The notes under the pieces: generated by a model | The model's database searches: none | What the model saw: only the letters and a program-made list of their open reading frames with translations | Told to the model about the DNA's origin: nothing | Part shown: positions 56,438-64,000 of the stretch, piece after piece | How positions within the stretch are numbered: the first letter of the stretch is position 1 | Layout of the letters: each line of letters begins with the position of its first letter | Position numbers and translations under genes: made by a program | From: Saccopteryx bilineata | Taxonomy: Eukaryota > Chordata > Mammalia > Chiroptera > Emballonuridae | Assembly (NCBI RefSeq): GCF_036850765.1 | Contig: NC_089491.1 | Location: 89,374,740 to 89,438,739 of the forward strand | Length of the DNA: 64,000 nt | Reading direction: 5' to 3'

Positions 56438-59300
56438 GGAGAACTCTTCCATTAACTAAAGAGAATGACAACTAAATGCAATATGTGATTCTTAATTGGA
56501 TCCTAGATTTAAAACAAAATCTATAAACATTTTTGGGACAGTTAATAAACTATTTTAAAGTTTTATGATGTCTGCAATGTATTTTGAAATGGTCCATCAG
56601 TAAGAATGTATATTTATAGAGAGGGAAAGAAATAGAAAAATGCTAACAATTATAAGATGTTAACAATTGATGCATGTTAATGAAGGGTATATGGATGTAC
56701 ACTGTAATCCTTCCTGTTGGGAATTTCTTAAAAAGAAATAATAATGGTTACGAGTATAATTCAACTAAAAAAATAGTGGAAAATGAAGGAGAACCAGCCA
56801 GGTTGAGAGGAAGAAGCAAGACATTAGTCTTGGACCCAAAGGGCCAGAGGTATCTGAGGGGCTGCCCAGAACTCAGACTCTCCGTTTGCAATGTGATACA
56901 CTTATGATGTAGTTGGGCTGGAGAATTTGTTAAGACAAGAAACTCTTTTCATGATTGTCTTTAGAATTTGCCAAACAAGATCCTGTGGGAATAAAAATAC
57001 TCTATAATTAAAAAATAAGAATAGTGTGCCAGAACTTCTCCTAGAGGAGTTGATTAGTACAATTAGCAATATAACCAGGACAAAGCTGTGCCAAGAAGTT
57101 TAAAATATTTGGGTTTTTAAACTGAATGGAAATCTCATATGCACAAATAGTTAATAGAAATAACCTTAAAAAGAATTAATTACAAATGTCTTCAGAGTCC
57201 AGCATCCTATTTGGAATGCAGGAACATAACCAGTTTTTAATGCAAAACCCCTGCACAGCGCTTCCAAGATCCTTCAGGGCCCGGGCTCCCTGAGGTCACT
57301 CTCTGCCCCTGCTCGGCCTTCTGTGGTACTTACTGAGTATTCAGGGGCTTTTATTTCTGTTTCTCTGGATCCTTAGAACAGTCAGATAGTCTTTTAGCCA
57401 AAAATAATGCTAAAAAATATCTTTGCCTATCTTGTCAAAATAAAGGAGAGGGGGTGGCAGTGTTTGTTGTTGACCAGAGCACAACAATATGGAGAGAGGT
57501 AGCAGCATTTGTATTCCACAAGACACATCGATGAGATGCAAAGCGAGGGTTGGCTTGTTGGGCCAGGTCAATGCAGAATGCCACCATGCCCAGATGTCAG
57601 CCCTTTCTTTGTTTAGACAAAGAAAGAGTTCATGCTTTCTAGCTCTCGTGGCCACCACAGATGGCTTTAATATAGTATGTACAATGAAACGAACTCAGAG
57701 TTGTTTAGTTAATCTTTAATCGGGATTATATTAAAATGCACTGATACATTCTTACCTACTTCCCTCCACCAACTGCCATGTTGTCATATTCAAACAATTA
57801 CTGGAAGTATGAATACCACCTAGTCATGGGCCACCACAGATTTGTGAATGAATCAGAGAAGGCAACACGTGTACAAGCAAAGCTCACCCAGGTTTCGACA
57901 GGCGGGGAGTGGGCAGAGCATGTTATTCTGTCCACTGGAACAGAAAACTTGGGAAGGACGGAAGAAGGAAGTTACCTCCAGCTCCACGGTTACCTTGGCA
58001 ACTGTGGCACATCTTTGGGGCAGAAATTAATGTTATGCCATAATAAAGTATGGCCGAGGAGGGGAGAGTGTGGAGGAAGAGGAAGAAAACACTGGCTGGA
58101 TTGAGGAGCTTGGAGGGCCAGCTGGGAAGGTTACAAACAAGTCTGAGCCCCAGGAGTTTGAGCTCCATGTACCAGCAACCAATGCTACTTTTGTTCTCTG
58201 TCACTGAAACTGTAGTATTATGCGGAGATAGCCAAGACTCCCTACCCCTTAATAAAGAACAAACACTGCACTAATCTGGCTCAGGGCTTCTGCTGATCAT
58301 CCTTGGTTATTTATAACTTCCTTTTATTTTTCTCTTCTGGGAAACAGGAAAAAATATCTTGAACTGGAAGAAACAACGAATAGTGTGGTTATCAAAAATA
58401 AAAACACATTCAGTTCAGGTCCAACTGGTAACTCGTTAGCCTTTCATGGGAAACCAGTCTCTTCCCTGTCGTTGAAGTGTGCAAACCCTGTTGGGGGCAG
58501 AGATGAGCCACCCCACGGAGCGTCCCTGATAAAACTGCCTGTTAGCAACACAGTGCCCATGCTGCTGGTGGGGTCTCAGGTCTCTCCCGGCTCCTCAGCC
58601 CTGCGCGAAGTCAGGCCGCAGGATCAGGGCAGTTTTCCGGGGCCCAAAAGGAAGGCTTGTTGTAGAAAAAGTTGCTGTGTGTCCAGTTTCAAAATGCAGT
58701 CGGCATGTAGAAAACACACTGAGAAAGGTCGGCCAGCTGACAAGACAGGTCGATGGAAAAGTACAAACAGTGTCTCAGTCTCAAAACCTGAATTCCGGTG
58801 ATGCGTGGGTGAGGTCCCAGGCAGAACTGCGACTCACTGAGGAGGCTTCCTCCAGAGCCAGAAGTGGGGGTGGTCCTTCTCTCACGCTGTGGTCAGCCAG
58901 GTCCACAGGTCGTGGCTAGCAGCACTCAGGGTTGAGAGTACAGGAAGTGAGGCGGGAACATCTCAGGAGTCACCCAACCCTACCCCCTGTCCCCACCTCG
59001 TTGTTCCTGGAAGTCCATGCACCGTTTCAGCCAGCGAGGTCTCCCTCCTGCCCACCTGGGACTCCAGGAGCACACAGCTTTCCTCTTTCTTCCGAAGGGT
59101 CAGATGGGGCGTTAGTGACACATCCTGCTCGTCATCTCTTTCTGGAAAGCAGGGGGAGAAGGGTGGTTAGGGAAAACCGAAAGCAGAGCAGTGACTTGTT
59201 GAAGGATTCTGACAATACCCTTGTGTCCTCTGCAGCCTTAGACAAGAAACTGCAGGCATGGCCCAGGAGTAAGGCTTAGCTTGCAGATGCCTTCTCGTTG
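56438..59300. other. Intergenic; GC-richer block at 58380-59280
   Basis: The left part has nothing recognisable. The block at about 58380-59280 is distinctly GC-richer and holds plus frames of 138, 115 and 93 codons in different registers, none with a known domain. It could be part of a noncoding transcript or an unrecognised repeat. Confidence 0.35.
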
Positions 59301-59302
59301 GC

Positions 59303-59312
59303 TTTATTATTA

Positions 59313-59343
<31 letters not shown>
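59303..59343. repeat. (ATT)n microsatellite
   Basis: About thirteen ATT units with one interruption. Confidence 0.95.
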
Positions 59344-59607
59344 AATCAAAGCAATGTTTGAAAACATGACTACATTGCTGGAAATCCAGGTCACTTGCTT
59401 TTTCTGAAGGCACTGGGCAGCTGAGCTAAACGGCTGCTCTCTTCGGATGGAGAACGTGCTCTCCAGTTTACCCCATCCCTCCCAGTTGTCTTGCTAATAG
59501 GTGCCAAGTATCACTAACAGGTTGATAGGATCGTTGGATTTAGACTGCTGTATTTCTTAGAGAATAGGTTCTCTTTACCTAAGTTTCCACCAAAGATAAA
59601 AAACTGC

Positions 59608-59825
59608 TGCCTGGCCTGTGGTGGCACAGTGGATATAGTGTCAACCTGGAATGCTGAGGTTACGGGTTTGAAACCTTAGGCTTGCCTGGTCAAGGCATAT
59701 ACGGGAAGCAACTAATACGAGTTGATGAGTTGATGTTTCCTGCTTCTGCCCCTTCTTTCTCTCTATCCCTCTCAAAATCAATAAATCTCTCTCTCTAAAA
59801 ATCAATCAATCAATTCTAAAAAAGA
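59608..59825 (+). repeat. Bat SINE (type C), plus
   Basis: CTGCCTGGCCTGTGGTGGCA head, CTTGCCTGGTCAAGGCATA body, and a tail of CTCTCT and AATC repeats. Flanking repeats are not clear. Confidence 0.8.
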
Positions 59826-60586
59826 AAAAAATGAAGGACAGCTTAAGTTGGTATAAGTTAAGAAAAGCGTGAGGGAAGACATTTCTTGATAGAAGTGGAG
59901 AACACACCAATGGGTTTGACACGCAACCAACCAGCTTGCCTTTCACCCAGCTACCACTGCCTGGCTCTGTGAGCATTTTCAGGTCCTACGTGTGCCACTT
60001 GTTCTCTCTCTGGGCCTCTTCACAGTCTGAGACTCTTGCCTGTGGCCTGCTCCTGCCACATCCTGCCCTCTTTCCTTGGCTCATTGCCATTCATTTTCCC
60101 AATCAGGCAAGAGAACTTTCACCTACCTCGTAGGCAGAACTTCAAACACTCCTATGCACTGTGAAGCTAGCCACACCCTCCACTTGTGCCTACCTGTATC
60201 TTGCAAGCAATGAGTTGGTATGTACTCTGTGTGTGTGCATGGACTGTGGGCATATCTGTCAGCCCTACTCCACTGTGAACTACAACATCTGCTTTCACCA
60301 TGCATCCCTCACCCTTCACAGTCCATGAAACAGGGTAGCGGCTCCTCTTTCCTCATCAAGAATAGCTGGAAAGCAGGGTGGAATGAGCCCCACCCCATGC
60401 AGCATCTGGGAGGACACGTTTAATGTCATTTGTCTTAGATGAATGATCTGTGTCCAAGTTCCACCTGCAGAACTGATGCCAGCTGCCACAGCTCTTGCAC
60501 ATGGACCCTGGATCAACCCAGCCTATAAACAAGGAACACCTGAGCTTGATCATGGAGAGCCCAGGTACTCAGAGACTCTTAGAAAA
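59826..60586. other. Intergenic, nothing recognised
   Basis: Somewhat GC-richer than the neighbourhood. No exon or known repeat identified. Confidence 0.4.
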
Positions 60587-60597
60587 ATACCAGTGTG

Positions 60598-60946
60598 GCT
60601 CTGGCTGGCTTGCTCAGTGGATAGAGCATTGGCTAGGCATATAAACATCCCAGGTTTGATTTCTGTCAGGGCACACAAGAGAAGCTACCAGCTGCTTTTC
60701 AACCCCTCTCATTCTCCCTTCTCTTCCTCATCTCCTCCCGCAGTGGATCTACTGATTCAAGCGTTGCCCCAGGCGCTGAGGCTAGCTCACTTGGTCTGAG
60801 CATATCAGCCTCAGGCACTAAAAATAGCTGAGCTGATTCTACCATTGGCCCCAGATGGGGGTTGTTTGCTGAATCCTGGATGGGGCTCATGCAAGAGTCT
60901 GTTTCACTTTCTCCCTTTTTCTCACTTAAAAAAAGAAAAAGAAAAC
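60598..60946 (+). repeat. Bat SINE (type B, older), plus
   Basis: Diverged GCTCTGGCTGGCTTGCTCAG head and type B body. ATACCAGTGTG (60587-60597) and ATACTAGTGTG (60947-60957) flank it. Confidence 0.85.
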
Positions 60947-60957
60947 ATACTAGTGTG

Positions 60958-61373
60958 CTGGTTAAAGAAATGACAGAACATATGTGGAAGAATTTATGCA
61001 ATTTTACACCCCTAGTATTAATACAGACAAGTACATATAGATACATATATTGAAAAATTAAGTGAGCATTTACTTAAAAATGAACTGGGGAAGAGGGCTC
61101 TAGGGGAGGGCAAGTGGCTGGTGCAGGGCCGCCAGCCATGCGGAGTTGCTGTGGCTGGAGCAGAGGGACCAGTAGGACGGGGACAGCAGGGCTGCTGAGA
61201 CGGGTAAGTGCACAGCCCTTCACATAAGGAACCTGCATCTGGTGGGAGGGATAAAAATAAATGAGGATGATCTTGACATGACTTTGTTGTTCTTTTTTAA
61301 GCTGCCAAAAGTTGTTGTGTTTTTGGTTAACTTTTGGTGACAGAGGTGGGAAGAAATAAGGTGGGAATTCCTA
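60958..61373. other. Intergenic, nothing recognised
   Basis: A purine-rich GC patch at 61085-61205. No gene. Confidence 0.4.
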
Positions 61374-61388
61374 GTGCGTGTGTGTATG

Positions 61389-61428
<40 letters not shown>
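61374..61428. repeat. (TG)n microsatellite
   Basis: About 27 TG units with a few substitutions. Confidence 0.95.
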
Positions 61429-61559
61429 TGAGAAAGGAAGAGACAGAGAGAGAGGGGGGAAAGATCATGGGATGAACACAGTTTTGGCTTTGTAACTAAT
61501 TGTATAATTATTGGCAAAGGGTCAATACTTTTGGCAGTAAAGGAACTGGCATTTGTTAG

Positions 61560-61910
61560 GCACTAAGACCCCATTTGGCAGAAGAGGAATCCGAGCCTCA
61601 GAGCAGAAGTGGTTGCTCCCAGTGAACAGGTAGCTGCAGAGACTAAGTAGTAACAACTGCTTCCATCCAACAAAGGTCTGCTGTCCCTCTGTGCCTGGCA
61701 CTGCTCTACAGATATTACATCACGCAGCCCTAACCCTATAACCCTGTGGCCCTGTGGCCCTGTGACCCTGAGAAGTAAGATTTGCCATCCTCATTGGCTT
61801 GAGGAGGTAATAGGCTCAGAGACAGAGAGTAATTAACCGAAGTCACACAGGAAATGGCAGAGGTGAGATTTAAACTCAGGTCTGGGTATAAAAGCCAACT
61901 TTTTGCTCTC
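61560..61910 (-). repeat. MIR-like remnants, antisense
   Basis: CAGAAGAGGAATCCGAGCCT, GAAGTCACACAGGAAATGGC and AGATTTAAACTCAGGTCTGG follow the antisense MIR-type consensus in two pieces. Confidence 0.5.
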
Positions 61911-62805
61911 CACCACGTGACCGTTATTAAAGCATCTGAGACATTCTTATGGACATGCATTTAGATGATACTGACTTATTGACTTATACCTATATTAGTC
62001 ATAGTGGTCACAATCATTGCTGAATTTTCAAAATGCCAAAGAGATGGCTTTTCATTACCCAGACTAGTGCTGCTTTGAATTACAGGTGCAATGGTAAACA
62101 CTTAACCAATTTTGTCACTGAAAGACTATAGACACCAGAAGCATGGAAACTTAAAAAATAAAAAAGGCCACAGAGGGAATAGTTTGAGAGAGAATATGAC
62201 TTATCCAAAGCCATTGAATTAGTCTATGAAAAGCCAGGACCATTGCTTTCCTCAGCACACATGCAGTCTCAAAATGCAGGAGGAAAACTGTCCTCCTAAC
62301 ATTCATATAGGAAAGCAGATCAGAAACTTGAGGAAGGAAGGCTCAGTTGGATCTACCCTTCAAAATGCCTTCAAGGCTGTATTCTAGCACTTTACCACAG
62401 GGTGGTGCCAATGATCTGGTTAAGAAACAACAGGTTCTGTAGGGGAAAAGTCCAAAACCTAAAAGCAGCTAATGGAGGGTTCCACAGCTAGCTTTCCTCC
62501 TCACCAAAGCTGCCCCCACAGGGCTAGCAGGGCCAACTACATTCCTTCCTATGGAGGAGAGTGGCCTAAACAACTTTACCAGGTTGCTCTTTAAGGGTGT
62601 TTGCCACTGCAGGAGTCATCAGAATGCTGTATGTATTAGGGCATGCCACTGAAGAACTCCGAAAGGTGCTTAAAAGGCTTCTGCAGTGGTTATGAGAACT
62701 TTCTGAGAAATATTCATAAAGACTGTATTTGGTTTATGAAGATTTTTTTAAGCATCAGATTAAAAAAAACAAACCCCAAAAACTATCCTTAAGAAAGGAG
62801 TAAGC
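61911..62805. other. Intergenic, nothing recognised
   Basis: No gene or clear repeat. Confidence 0.4.
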
Positions 62806-62848
62806 CTGACTGGTGGTGGCTCAGTGGATCAAGTGTTGACTCGGGACA
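62806..62848 (+). repeat. Truncated SINE head
   Basis: GCCTGACTGGTGGTGGCTCA plus about 20 bases of type A head, then unrelated sequence. Confidence 0.6.
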
Positions 62849-62979
62849 CATTAAGGACTCTCCTTAACCTAAACTCCTTAAGGGCTCTTGAATTTTCAAA
62901 CTGAGTCCTAAGCCTACAATGCTCACCTTAATCTGGACTCCCCTCAGCTAGGTAGACTGATATCCTAGCTCTCCCTAGC

Positions 62980-63722
62980 TGTTGGGCAGATAAAATATAT
63001 AAATATTATGCTCACTTTGTTAAAGATGGCGGTGCCCATGTGGAAGCTGTCACCCAGGTGATAATATTAGTTGCTCTTCTTGCTTGGGATGGGCATGATT
63101 ATATATATTAATGTGTGTTGGGGGTGGGCTGTGGGCAGGCAAGATCCTTGTAGCCTGGGGCTTGGTTTTAGGACTAAGCCTTTCCTACCCTTTTGATGTG
63201 GGGTGGTGCACTCTCATGAGGAATCCCATTATACTTCAGATAAGTGACTTTGTATCAGAGACTTCCTTGTTTGTATATTGGATTAAAAGTTTTTATTTCT
63301 ACACTATAAAGTGGGGCAGACTGGGAGCTTGCTCTCTTGGTTCCTGAGATTAGCATTAGAGAGGAGAGCAGAGAAAGGCCACATGGGGGAGAGGAGAAGC
63401 AGCCAAGATGGTGGAGTGCTGAGGGAGAAGCCAGTTTGTGCAGAGTTTGTGCAGGGAGAAGGAGATGGGGAACAGAGGTGAATAAGGCTGGTGAGCTAGA
63501 AACTTTTGATTCTAGGAAACTCGGATAAGTCAGTAGATTTGTGAGTGCTGAATGAGTGGGTTTTGGAACCCAGTGTGAATTTTTACTTGCCACCGGGTGC
63601 AAGCTAGGATTAAAGATGATGGCCCACCAGTTCTTGGCTCCATTGTTTCATTACCGTCTGTCCGAATCTAAGGCAAACCTGCATGGGCCAGGTGACTGTA
63701 ATGGTGACCATGGTCACTGACT
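62980..63722 (+). repeat. ERV-L-lineage LTR, plus orientation
   Basis: It begins TGTTGGGCAG and is collinear with 21453-22152 and the reverse of 3254-3902 (GGGGCTTGGTTTTAGGACTAAG, TATATTGGATTAAAAG). The right terminus is decayed and lacks a clear CTTTACA. CTAGC (62975-62979) and CTACC (63727-63731) are a possible imperfect duplication. Confidence 0.8.
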
Positions 63723-63960
63723 GATGGCCTACCAGAATGGGGTTTCTCCACCAAACTGCCAGTTTCCTTCAACTGCTTATCCCACCGAGTAATGTTATTC
63801 CTATATGGTGGCGTTTCATTATAAACGCGCCAATATTCACGTTGCACTTTGGTCACGGATTCAAATTTAGCGAGCCCCAGAACACACTGAACTTTCCTCT
63901 GTACCGTCCACATCTCAACTGGCATGGCCATGGGCTGCTCCACTGTATACACGGTGTTAC
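63723..63960 (-). pseudogene. Transposase-like N-terminal fragment (DUF4817/helix-turn-helix type)
   Basis: The minus frame has YTVEQ, a spaced QREY, PPYRNNITRW, LKETGSL and PHSGRP. This is the order seen in the DNA-binding N-terminus of DUF4817-type, mariner/IS630-related transposases. About 75 codons are readable; the frame then runs into the adjacent LTR, and the rest of the gene is absent on that side. The 5' side runs toward the window end. It is probably a truncated DNA transposon. Confidence 0.55.
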
Positions 63961-64000
63961 GTCATCATCTGTGCATGCACACATGCTGCCACATCATCCT

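Noticed and set aside
58385..58801. 138-codon open frame
   Set aside because: No domain, no splice or conservation evidence; kept only as a compositional observation.
61729..61775. Telomere-like CCCTAACCCTATAACCC and CCCTGTGG repeats
   Set aside because: Only two telomere-like units followed by unrelated CCCTGTGG units; too short for an interstitial telomere.

Overview
This is a 64-kb piece of a mammalian nuclear genome, almost certainly from a bat (Chiroptera). The main reason is the recurrent tRNA-derived SINEs of the VES/Rhin type, present in at least three subfamilies and often with perfect target-site duplications (TSDs). Mammalian L1, L2, MIR, Tigger and hAT debris and a mammal-specific intron-containing gene agree with this. 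The bat family cannot be fixed from the sequence alone. There is no bacterial or viral replicon; the viral-looking genes are endogenous retroviruses (ERVs).

Layout. 1-2000: antisense L1 debris with three SINEs. 2500-4120: a cluster of old LTRs of one class III (ERV-L-like) lineage, one inserted into another. 5978-20058: the centrepiece, a full-length ERV-L-like provirus on the minus strand (525-bp LTRs, TSD GTGTA, no env). Its 3' LTR is split by a gammaretrovirus-like provirus on the plus strand (6463-14516; 441-bp LTRs, TSD CGAG). The gag of that provirus is in turn split by a 661-bp solo LTR of the same ERV-L lineage (7610-8270; TSD CCCTC). This is a three-layer nest with every TSD visible. 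The two ERV-L LTRs differ at about 2 of 525 positions and the two gammaretroviral LTRs at about 4 of 441, so all three insertions look recent. 20120-22152: two more solo LTRs of this lineage. 22350-28620: SINEs, old L1, DNA-transposon MITEs, a twin-primed L1 and a decayed retrocopy.

31019-44161 (minus): EQTN (equatorin, a sperm acrosomal membrane protein). Seven coding exons are recognisable, with consensus splice sites and continuous phase. One expected internal exon was not found. Without it the flanking exons would join in a TGA codon, so exon identification or the gene's integrity deserves a check. A poly(A) signal lies downstream of the stop, and a one-mismatch CRE lies about 90 bp upstream of the ATG.

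44.2-64 kb: intergenic DNA with SINEs, L2, MIR, a Tigger element, a 5'-truncated L1 with TSD and simple repeats. At the right edge another ERV-L-lineage LTR abuts a transposase-like N-terminal fragment that runs out of the window.

The EQTN exons are the only convincing host coding sequence. In the gammaretroviral copy pol is one long open frame and env is open but lacks the middle of its surface subunit, while gag carries several breaks. The ERV-L copy has gag and pol in one frame interrupted by a few stops.
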